DNA from: Massilia sp. 9I
GTDB lineage: Bacteria; Pseudomonadota; Gammaproteobacteria; Burkholderiales; Burkholderiaceae_D
Direction: 5' to 3'
Assembly (NCBI RefSeq): GCF_902506415.1
Contig: NZ_LR733275.1
Span: 4,395,932 to 4,459,931, forward strand
Length of the DNA stretch: 64,000 nt
This document shows, in pieces, positions 7,614 to 14,853 of this stretch (positions within the stretch are counted from its first letter, which is position 1; each line of letters opens with the position of its first letter). The position numbers and the translations under genes were made by a program. The notes beneath the pieces are model-generated. The model saw only the letters and a list, made by a program, of their open reading frames with translations, made no database searches and was not told the origin of the DNA.

Positions 7614-9336
7614 GATCATCGTCAAACGCCTGCTGGCCGTCGTCAAGCCTTACCAGGGGCGCGCCTGGCTGGCGCTGCTCTCGATGGCGCTCACCGCCGC
7701 CACCCAGCCGCTGCTGGGCTGGGCCCTCAAGCTCCTGATCGACCTCGGTTTCAAGGACAAGGTGCCGTTCAGCCTGTGGTGGATTCCCGGGATCCTGGTC
7801 GGGATCTTCGTGCTGCGCGGCGTCGGCACCTTCTCCACCGCCTACTTCAACAACTGGGTCATCAGCCGCGTGCTGAACGACCTGCGCGCGATGGTGTTCG
7901 ACCGCGTGCTGCGCCTGCCGGTGGCGCGCTTCCACGAAGAGTCGACCGGCAAGATCATCAACACCGTGGTGGCCGACGTGCGCCAGGTGGTGGACATGCT
8001 GCAGTCGGTGTTCGTGGCCTGCGTGCGCGACACCCTGGTCGTGATCGGCCTGCTCGGGGCGCTGCTCTACATGAACTGGAAGCTGACCCTGGTGGCGATC
8101 ATCGTGGTCCCGCTGACCGCCGTGATCGTGCGCACCACCACCGGCCGCCTGCGGCGCCTGAACCGCGAAAACCAGCGCGTGACGGCCGAGATGACCCAGG
8201 TGGTCGAAGAAGCCACCCGCGGCCACCAGGTGATCCGCGTGTTCTCCGGCGAGCGCTACGAGCGCGCCCGTTTCCACGCCCGCAGCGAAGCCCTGCGCGG
8301 CTTCTCGCAGCGCATGACGGTCGCTTTTGCCGCCACCACCCCGGTGACCCAGATCGCCACCTCGCTGGCTCTGTCCCTGGTCATCGTGCTGGCGATCCAG
8401 GCCAACCTGACCCAAGGCGAATTCGTGCAGTTCGTGACCTACATGCTGATGCTGCTCACGCCGCTCAAGTCGCTGGCCGAGGTCAACGGTCCGATGCAGC
8501 GCGGGATGATCGCGGCCGAGACGGTGTTCGGCATGATCGACTCGCCGGCGGAAGAAGACACCGGCAGCCGGGAGCTGGGCCGCGCCCAGGGCCACCTGAA
8601 GTTCGACAACGTTACCTTCCGCTATCCGAACGCGGTCAACCCGGCCCTGAACGGCGTCTCGCTCGAGGTGCTGCCGGGGCAGACGGTGGCGCTGGTCGGC
8701 ATCTCGGGCGGCGGCAAGTCGACGTTTGTGAACCTGGTGACGCGCTTCTACGATCCGGAAGCGGGGCAACTGCTGCTCGATGGCGTGCCGTACCGCGACA
8801 TCAAGCTGGCCAGCCTGCGCGCGCAGCTGGCGATGGTGAGCCAGAACGTGGTGCTGTTCGACGACACGCTGGCGGCCAACATCGCCTACGGCGTCGAGAA
8901 GATCGACTACGAGCGTCTCGCGGCGGCCGTGAAGGCGGCGCACCTGACGGATGTCGTGGCCAAGCTGGAAGACGGCGTCGAAACCCGCATCGGCGAGAAC
9001 GGCATGCGCCTGTCGGGCGGCCAGCGCCAGCGCGTGGCGATCGCACGCGCGATCTACAAGGACGCGCCGATCCTGATCCTGGACGAAGCAACGTCCGCGC
9101 TCGACAACGAGTCGGAACGCGCGGTGCAGGCGGCGCTGGAAACGCTCATGGCCGGCCGCACCACCATCGTGATCGCGCACCGGCTGTCGACCATCGAACG
9201 GGCGGACCGGATCGTGGTGATGGAGCACGGGCGGATCGTGGAGCAGGGGACGCATGCGGAACTGCTGGATGCGAACGGGATGTATGCGAATTTGTACCGC
9301 TTGCAGTTTGTGGCGGCGGACGAGGCGAATTCGTAA
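7603..9336 (+). CDS. msbA: Lipid A export ABC transporter MsbA (permease/ATPase)
   Basis: A 577-residue half-transporter beginning at GTG 7603. The N-terminal six-helix type IV exporter domain spans about residues 15-310. The nucleotide-binding domain carries Walker A GISGGGKST from residue 366, the signature LSGGQ from residue 470, Walker B ILILDEATSALD, and a switch histidine in IAHRLST. The length and the DNERAVQ-like segment fit MsbA, which flips lipid A-core across the inner membrane as a homodimer. The overlap with the O-antigen ligase supports this over a drug exporter, although the two cannot be separated by motifs alone. Confidence 0.88.
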   Translation: MDNKIIVKRLLAVVKPYQGRAWLALLSMALTAATQPLLGWALKLLIDLGFKDKVPFSLWWIPGILVGIFVLRGVGTFSTAYFNNWVISRVLNDLRAMVFDRVLRLPVARFHEESTGKIINTVVADVRQVVDMLQSVFVACVRDTLVVIGLLGALLYMNWKLTLVAIIVVPLTAVIVRTTTGRLRRLNRENQRVTAEMTQVVEEATRGHQVIRVFSGERYERARFHARSEALRGFSQRMTVAFAATTPVTQIATSLALSLVIVLAIQANLTQGEFVQFVTYMLMLLTPLKSLAEVNGPMQRGMIAAETVFGMIDSPAEEDTGSRELGRAQGHLKFDNVTFRYPNAVNPALNGVSLEVLPGQTVALVGISGGGKSTFVNLVTRFYDPEAGQLLLDGVPYRDIKLASLRAQLAMVSQNVVLFDDTLAANIAYGVEKIDYERLAAAVKAAHLTDVVAKLEDGVETRIGENGMRLSGGQRQRVAIARAIYKDAPILILDEATSALDNESERAVQAALETLMAGRTTIVIAHRLSTIERADRIVVMEHGRIVEQGTHAELLDANGMYANLYRLQFVAADEANS

Positions 9337-9356
9337 GTTACGGCTGTTCTAAAAAA

Positions 9357-9441
9357 TTGGGTCCCGGCCTTCGCCGGGACGACGACTCTACCGCTAATTG
9401 CTAGCTCTGAGACCGTCGTCCCGGCGCAGGCCGGGACCCAA
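9357..9441. repeat. Inverted REP doublet (GGTCCCGGC family)
   Basis: Two 28-base arms, 9357-9384 and 9414-9441, are near-perfect inverted copies. Each arm is itself a small hairpin of the type GGTCCCGGCCTTCGCCGGGA. A spacer of about 29 bases separates them. A related doublet is at 32458-32573. It sits between the converging genes msbA and the fusion gene and resembles REPIN elements. Confidence 0.8.
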
Positions 9442-9454
9442 GTTGCTTTTGAAG

Positions 9455-11719
9455 TTAACTCGCGTAATGCGCCGCTTCCCCCGGCTGCTCCGCATCCCGC
9501 CCATGCGCCCGGTCCTGCATCGCCTCCACATACCGGCGCAGCGCATCCTCCAGCGGCGGCAGCATGCGTGCCCGCTCGCTCGACAGCGCGCTATACTCAG
9601 GCCGGCGCGCCACGTGGCCGCAGCTCTCGCTCGACACCACCTCCAGGCTTGACGCATCCACCCCCGCCGCCTCGCAGGCGCGCTTGGCCAGATCGGCCCA
9701 GCTCACCGCTTCGGCATTGGTCAGGTGCCAGACGCCGCGCTCGCGGTCGATCAAAAGGTCGAGCGAGACGTTGACCAGGTCCGGCACGTAGGTCGGCGAG
9801 ACCACCATGTCGCCCGCCGCCTGGAAGGGCAGGCCGGCTTCCAGCGCGTTGAGCGCCTGGGTCACGAAGTTGTGGCGGTCCCAGGGGCCGAAGAAGGCGC
9901 TGGTGCGGATCACCAGGGCTTGCGGGTCGGCGTCCAGCACGCGCTGCTCGGCTTCCATCTTGCTGCGGCCGTACACGCCGAGCGGGTTCATGTGGTCCGA
10001 CTCGACATACGGCGCGCCCTTGGTGCCGTCGAACACCAGGTCGGTCGAAAAGGTCATGAAGCGCAGCTGGTGGCGGATGCAGGCCAGCGCCAGCACCGTC
10101 GGTCCCAGCGTGTTCTCGCGCATGCAGCGCTCTTCATCGCCCTCGGCTTCGTCGACGCGCACGTAGCCGCCCGCATTGATGATGGCCCACGGCTTGTAGC
10201 GCGCGATCGCCGCTTCGACCGAGGCGGGGTCGGTGATGTCCATCTCCTGGCGGCTCAAGACGCGGCAAGCCAGGTTGCGGCTCTCGCAGATGCGCTTGTA
10301 GGCCGAGCCCAGCGTGCCGGTGGCGCCGCTGATCAGGATCGGCTGCACCACGTTCGACTTGAACTGGCTGCGCATCGCGATGTCGGCCACCGCAGTGCTG
10401 GTCGCGACCGGTTTGCACAGGAAGCGTCCTGGACGGCGCCACCAGCCTTCGCCCTGCAGCACCGGGTTGGTGAGCGGACGGCCGGTCGACAGTTCACGCA
10501 TCAGGGTCGCCACCGCGGTCGGGCGCGGTTCGCCGCCGCGCACGTCGAAGGGTCCCGGCTCGTAGTAGCCGCGGCATTCGGTCACCAGGCAGTTCCAGTC
10601 GTAGGAGCCGAGCAGGGCCCAGACCGTCACGGCGCGCACGTCGGCGCCCTGCTGGCGGGCGCTGCGCGCCGCATTCCAGATTTCGAGCAGCCAGCGCATC
10701 TGGTCTTCGCGATTGGCGTCGATGTGGGCCTCGGTGATCGCGATCGGCAGGCCGTAGCGTTCCCAGGTCTCCATCAGGAGCGGTGCGATGCCCGGGGTCG
10801 GCGTGGCCAGCGCACGCGGCGTCTCGATGTCGGCATGCGGGACGCCGCGGTAGACGTGGCGCCGGTTCTCCGGATAGCGCTCGGGACGATGGTCGAGCCA
10901 GCGCTCGCTGGTCGCGTAATAGTTGACGCCGATGATGTCGGGCGGGCAGGGGTTGTCGCGGAACCAGAGCAGCTCTTCCGCGGTCGCCTGCGATTCGAGC
11001 AGGTAGTCCCACAGCGCGTGGTTCTGGTCCACCATCCCGCACAGCAGGTCCCAGCCCAGCCAGCGGCGGTCGTTGAAGAAGGTGGTGATCTCTTCCATCT
11101 CCGGGGTGCCGTAGGTCTTCGACAGGTCGTCGGTGGCGACCAGCTTGGCATCGGGATTAACGTCGCGGATCGCGCGCATCGCCAGCACCGTCGCGCGGCA
11201 CTCGTTGATCAGCGCACGCACGAAGGTGGACTCGTCGCTGCCGTGCGGGTACCACACGCCTGCCAGACCGGAAAAGCGCGCCGTGGTCAAAGGTTCGTTG
11301 ACCGGGGTGTAGTACTCGGCCCAGGGGTAGCGACGGGCTACCGCACCGGCGTACTCGGCGAGCTTTTCGGGGAAGGCTGGATCGACCAGGCTGGTGTCGC
11401 GTGGTCCGCTACCGTGGTGCAGGAGGCCGACGATCGGCGTCACGCCCAGCGCCTGCAGGGCCGGGAGGCGCTCGTCTGACCACGACCAGTCGGCGGACTC
11501 GATGCCATCAGGCGCGGTGCGTTCCCACAGCACCGGGTAGCGAATCGCCTTGATACCGAGCGAGGCGAAACGGTCGATGTCCTGCAGGCGCTCTGCATGA
11601 CCATTACGGTCCATCTGGCTGAAGTAATTGTCGCGTACACGGTTGACCGTGCATTCAAGTCCACCCCACAGCGCGAGCTCCGGGGTTTGGTCCGGCTGGA
11701 ATTCCTTCTTGATGTTCAT
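9455..11719 (-). CDS. Fused family 1 glycosidase-like / dTDP-4-dehydrorhamnose reductase-like protein
   Basis: A 754-residue two-domain protein. Residues 1-430 resemble a GH1-type (beta/alpha)8 glycosidase, with the acid/base motif TPVNEP (E142) and a candidate nucleophile in AITEAH (E330). Residues 455-754 are an RmlD-like short-chain reductase with the Rossmann motif ISGATGTLGSAY (463-474), STDLVFDG (558-565) and the catalytic YGRSK (583-587). RmlD makes dTDP-L-rhamnose; this domain may reduce a related nucleotide sugar. No thymidylyltransferase or epimerase genes are adjacent. The start at 11719 is preferred because the upstream extension shows no conserved features. The substrate of either domain is unknown, and the link between the two activities is inference. 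Confidence 0.82.
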   Translation of the reverse strand: MNIKKEFQPDQTPELALWGGLECTVNRVRDNYFSQMDRNGHAERLQDIDRFASLGIKAIRYPVLWERTAPDGIESADWSWSDERLPALQALGVTPIVGLLHHGSGPRDTSLVDPAFPEKLAEYAGAVARRYPWAEYYTPVNEPLTTARFSGLAGVWYPHGSDESTFVRALINECRATVLAMRAIRDVNPDAKLVATDDLSKTYGTPEMEEITTFFNDRRWLGWDLLCGMVDQNHALWDYLLESQATAEELLWFRDNPCPPDIIGVNYYATSERWLDHRPERYPENRRHVYRGVPHADIETPRALATPTPGIAPLLMETWERYGLPIAITEAHIDANREDQMRWLLEIWNAARSARQQGADVRAVTVWALLGSYDWNCLVTECRGYYEPGPFDVRGGEPRPTAVATLMRELSTGRPLTNPVLQGEGWWRRPGRFLCKPVATSTAVADIAMRSQFKSNVVQPILISGATGTLGSAYKRICESRNLACRVLSRQEMDITDPASVEAAIARYKPWAIINAGGYVRVDEAEGDEERCMRENTLGPTVLALACIRHQLRFMTFSTDLVFDGTKGAPYVESDHMNPLGVYGRSKMEAEQRVLDADPQALVIRTSAFFGPWDRHNFVTQALNALEAGLPFQAAGDMVVSPTYVPDLVNVSLDLLIDRERGVWHLTNAEAVSWADLAKRACEAAGVDASSLEVVSSESCGHVARRPEYSALSSERARMLPPLEDALRRYVEAMQDRAHGRDAEQPGEAAHYAS

Positions 11720-11956
11720 GTTCTGACCCGCTATTTGTGAAGACAGGCTCCAGCCTAAATGCCAGCTGCGACGAGTTGTGTGAAATGGCCCACATATAAA
11801 GGCTTTTTCGGACAAGTCCTACTTTTTGTAAGCATGTTCCTTAGTTCTACTGCTAACTTCTGCTAACTGGAAATTTCTGCCAGCATAGAAAATGTGCTTA
11901 CCGGTGCGCCACACGACACCCGAAGCGGCGACAATGCAGCCAGACAGGAGAACACG

Positions 11957-12193
11957 ATGTACATGGTGTATTGGACGATGATCGAAGCCGACAAATGCAC
12001 GCCGCACGAGAAGCTGTTCGAGACCACCGAGATGGTGGCGGCGATGCAGCATATGGAAGAGCTGCGCAAGCGCCAGCGCGAAGGCGAGGGTGTGCGCTTC
12101 ATTACGATGTGTTCCGAGCACCCGGACCTGGTTGGGCACCCGGGCGTGGACGTCACGGGGCCGGAGTACAACTGGAAGAAGCGGCGCCGTTGA
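11957..12193 (+). CDS. Small conserved-looking protein of unknown function
   Basis: A 78-residue soluble protein starting MYMVYWTMIEADKC, with a good Shine-Dalgarno sequence (AGGAG) seven bases before the ATG. It is rich in charged residues, with a helical centre (AAMQHMEELRKRQREGEG) and a basic tail KKRRR. I do not recognise a family. It stands alone between a divergent glycosidase-like fusion and a convergent acyl-CoA ligase. The clear ribosome site and ordinary codon use support it as a real gene. Confidence 0.7.
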   Translation: MYMVYWTMIEADKCTPHEKLFETTEMVAAMQHMEELRKRQREGEGVRFITMCSEHPDLVGHPGVDVTGPEYNWKKRRR

Positions 12194-12196
12194 CGT

Positions 12197-13606
12197 TCAG
12201 GCCGGCAATCTGCTCTTCAATATCTTCCCGCTCGGCGCCGCCGGCAGGGCATCCATGAACACGATGCGCGCGGGCCGCTTGTAGGCGGCCAGGCGCGTTT
12301 GCAGCCAGTCCTGCAGCGCGGCCGCATCGACTTCGCTAGACGTCTCCACGAATGCCACCACCTCTTCCTCGCCGCCAGCCGCCGGCCTACCGACGACCGC
12401 CGACTGCAGCACGGCCGGGTGGCTGTTGAGGGCCGTCTCGACTTCGAGCGAATAGATGTTGAAACCCGAGCGGATAATCAGTTCCTTCAGCCGTCCGGCG
12501 ATGAACAGCGCGCCGTCCGCGTCCATCGTGGCGACGTCGCCGGTGGCGAGCCAGCCGCCGGGACGCAGCGCGGCCTTGGTAGCTGCCTGGTCGCGGTAGT
12601 AACCCGCCATGACGTTCGGCCCGCGCACCCACAGCTCGCCCGTGCCCGCATCGATGTGCACCTCGACGCCCGGAATCGGATGGCCGACGGACGTATCGTC
12701 GCGCGGCGCATCGAGGCGTGTCTGCGACACGGTCGGGCCGCTCTCGCTCAAGCCGTAACCGTTGTGCAGCGGCAGCCCGAACATGCGCTCGGCTTCGCGC
12801 TTGAGCAGCGGGTCGAGCGGCGAGCCGCCGGCGTAGCAGAAGCGCAGGCGCGAGGGCACGGGCGCGCCGCCCGCAAGCGCGAGCAGGCGCGCATACATGG
12901 CCGGCACACCCTGCAGGATCGTCAGCTCCCCTGCGCGGATGTGCGCCAGCAGCGCCTTGGCGGAAAAACGCGGCGCTAGCTGCAGGCAGGCGCCCGCATA
13001 CAGGGTGCCGAGCATGACCGAAGTGAAGCCGTAGACGTGGGTGATCGGCAGCACGCCGCTGGCGACATCGGAGGGCTGCAGGCCGCGCAGGCTGCTCGAG
13101 GTGGCGGCCACGAACAGCAAGTTCGCGTGGGTCAGCATCACGCCTTTCGGCTGGCCGGTGGTGCCGGTGGTGTAGACCAGCGCGGCGACCTGGCCGCCGT
13201 CAGGCTGCACTGGTTCCGGCACGGTGCTTGGGTCGAGCGGGCCTGCATTTACCTCACCCTGCGCTGCGGGGTAGAGCACGCAGCGCGGCATACAGTGCGC
13301 GCGGATCGTGGCCAGCTCGCCCTCGCTCAGGCGCGCGTTGACGTTGACGCTCCAGGCATCGAGGCTGGCGATGGCGAACAGCAGGGCCACCTGGGCCACG
13401 CAGTTTTCGCTGACCAGCATGACGCGGTCGCCGCCGCGCACACCCAGTTCGCGCAGCTGCTGCGCGTGGCGCTCGACCTCGCATTGCAGCTCGCCGTAGG
13501 ACCAGGTACGCGCGCCCTCGACCAGGGCCGGTGCGTCGGGCGTGCGCGCGGCGTGGCGGCGAACGATGTCGGAGATGCGGGGCGGCAGAGAAGAAGGATC
13601 GATCAT
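12197..13606 (-). CDS. Class I adenylate-forming acyl-CoA ligase
   Basis: A 469-residue AMP-forming synthetase, on the short side for the family. The P-loop-like motif YTTGTTGQPKG lies at 145-155; YGLSESGP (A5), TGDVATMD (A7), GRLKELI (A8) and the catalytic lysine in SGKILK (A10) are all present. It should activate a carboxylate as acyl-AMP and then form the CoA thioester. Because it is next to a ModE-like regulator and an OxlT-like transporter, an oxalate or other small dicarboxylate substrate is possible; this is inference only. No oxalyl-CoA decarboxylase or formyl-CoA transferase is in the window. Confidence 0.85.
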   Translation of the reverse strand: MIDPSSLPPRISDIVRRHAARTPDAPALVEGARTWSYGELQCEVERHAQQLRELGVRGGDRVMLVSENCVAQVALLFAIASLDAWSVNVNARLSEGELATIRAHCMPRCVLYPAAQGEVNAGPLDPSTVPEPVQPDGGQVAALVYTTGTTGQPKGVMLTHANLLFVAATSSSLRGLQPSDVASGVLPITHVYGFTSVMLGTLYAGACLQLAPRFSAKALLAHIRAGELTILQGVPAMYARLLALAGGAPVPSRLRFCYAGGSPLDPLLKREAERMFGLPLHNGYGLSESGPTVSQTRLDAPRDDTSVGHPIPGVEVHIDAGTGELWVRGPNVMAGYYRDQAATKAALRPGGWLATGDVATMDADGALFIAGRLKELIIRSGFNIYSLEVETALNSHPAVLQSAVVGRPAAGGEEEVVAFVETSSEVDAAALQDWLQTRLAAYKRPARIVFMDALPAAPSGKILKSRLPA

Positions 13607-13653
13607 GCGGCCTGCTTTATACCGGCTCGCACGCGTGGCTGCAAGCGTGACGT

Positions 13654-14730
13654 TCAGGCGGCCGCGCCGAAGGCCTCGGCGATCGCCACGATCTCGCCGG
13701 TCTCGCGCGCATCGTAGCCGGGCAGGGCGTCCACCATGGCGTGGTAGGACGGGGTGCGCATCAGCTCGAGCAGCTGGCGCATGGCCGGCTCCTCCAGAGC
13801 TTCCTGGCGCACCGCGAAGTAGTAGGTCTCCTTGACCAGCAGCGTGAAATCGAGCTTGAACTGGGCGGCGGCCGCGCGCATGCCGACGCCGGCGTCGGCC
13901 ATGCCGCTGGCGATGTAGGCGGCCACCGCGGAATGGGTGAACTCGGCGCTATTGAAACCCTGGATCGCTTCAGGCGGCGGGCCGTCTGCGGCCAGCATCA
14001 TCTCGAGCAGCATGCGGGTGCCGGAGCCGGCCTGGCGGTTCACGAAGCGCACCCCCGGACGCGCCAGGTCGGCCAACGTGTGCAGGCCGAGCGGATTGCC
14101 GCGCGCGGTGATCAGGCCCTGCTCGCGGCCGGCCACGCGCACCAGGCAGTGCTGGGCCGGATCGAGCCAGCGCAGGTACCAGCTGGCCGTCGGCGCCTGG
14201 AAGCGTCCGCTCGGGACGTGGAAACCCGCCAGGTCGCATTCGCGCCGCGCCAGCGCCGTCACCGCGTCGGTGCTGGTGCGGTAGCGCGAATCGAGCGGCA
14301 GCGCGTCGCGGTCGACGCAACTCATCAGGGCGGCCACCGCGAAGCCGTGGCTGGCGTCGAGGCGCAACGGACGCAGGGCCGGGCCGGTGACGCGCGCCAG
14401 TTCCACCTCCAGTTCCGAGGCCAGGCTTTGCAGCGTGGGCGACAGGCGCGCGGCGATGCGGCGGTCGGCCCACACCAGCTTTTGCGCCAGCGGCGTCAGG
14501 CCCGTGCCGCGCCCGCGCCCCGTCTGCAGCAGCTGCTGGCCGAACAGCTCCTCGGCCGCGCGCAGCAGGCCCCAGGAATAACGGTAGGACAGCCCCACCG
14601 ATTTTGCGGCCTGGGCGATCGAGCCGGTGTCCTGGATCGATAGCAGCAGGCCGAGCAGGTCGGCGGTGTCGAGCGGACGCTCGCCTTTAAGGCTGATCTC
14701 CCAGTGCGGGCGGATGTGAATGTTGAGCAT
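13654..14730 (-). CDS. ModE-like winged-helix regulator with periplasmic-binding-protein-like domain
   Basis: A 358-residue one-component regulator. Residues about 20-90 form a ModE/LysR-type winged helix (DTGSIAQAAKSVGLSYRYSWGL), and residues 130-340 form a substrate-binding-protein-like domain of the PF12727 kind (VNRQAGSGTRMLLE is typical). Such proteins sense molybdate, tungstate or a related ligand in the cytoplasm. It is divergent from the OxlT-like/formate dehydrogenase/Tup locus, which it most likely controls. A palindrome AGCATATGCT overlaps its own start codon, and a related dyad lies before the divergent gene, which suggests autoregulation. Ligand identity is inferred from context. 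Confidence 0.83.
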   Translation of the reverse strand: MLNIHIRPHWEISLKGERPLDTADLLGLLLSIQDTGSIAQAAKSVGLSYRYSWGLLRAAEELFGQQLLQTGRGRGTGLTPLAQKLVWADRRIAARLSPTLQSLASELEVELARVTGPALRPLRLDASHGFAVAALMSCVDRDALPLDSRYRTSTDAVTALARRECDLAGFHVPSGRFQAPTASWYLRWLDPAQHCLVRVAGREQGLITARGNPLGLHTLADLARPGVRFVNRQAGSGTRMLLEMMLAADGPPPEAIQGFNSAEFTHSAVAAYIASGMADAGVGMRAAAAQFKLDFTLLVKETYYFAVRQEALEEPAMRQLLELMRTPSYHAMVDALPGYDARETGEIVAIAEAFGAAA

Positions 14731-14735
14731 ATGCT
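14726..14735. promoter_or_regulatory. Palindrome AGCATATGCT at the regulator start
   Basis: A perfect 10-base palindrome covers the start codon of the ModE-like regulator and continues as GAAAAT. It shares AGCATAT and the following A-rich run with the dyad at 14804-14825, so it may be a second operator for the same protein. Confidence 0.4.
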
Positions 14736-14803
14736 GAAAATAGCCTATTTTTGGCCAAAAAACATCGTGCTAACCTCCGTGAAACAATAAAAATTGACGA
14801 AAA

Positions 14804-14825
14804 AATATGCTTTTTAAAGCATATT
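14804..14825. promoter_or_regulatory. Probable operator: 22-base dyad before the OxlT-like gene
   Basis: A perfect inverted repeat with ten-base arms (AATATGCTTT and AAAGCATATT) and a two-base centre lies 28 bases before the transporter start. It is in an AT-rich stretch between divergent genes, where promoters are expected. It is the best candidate binding site for the adjacent ModE-like regulator. No poly-T run follows close enough to call it a terminator. Confidence 0.55.
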
Positions 14826-14853
14826 CAAAAAACTTCTAAAACAAGGAGGGGAC

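Noticed and set aside
12197..13606. Confident naming as oxalate-CoA ligase
   Set aside because: Only the neighbourhood supports it. The motifs are shared by all AMP-forming acyl-CoA ligases, and the oxalyl-CoA decarboxylase and formyl-CoA transferase genes are absent.
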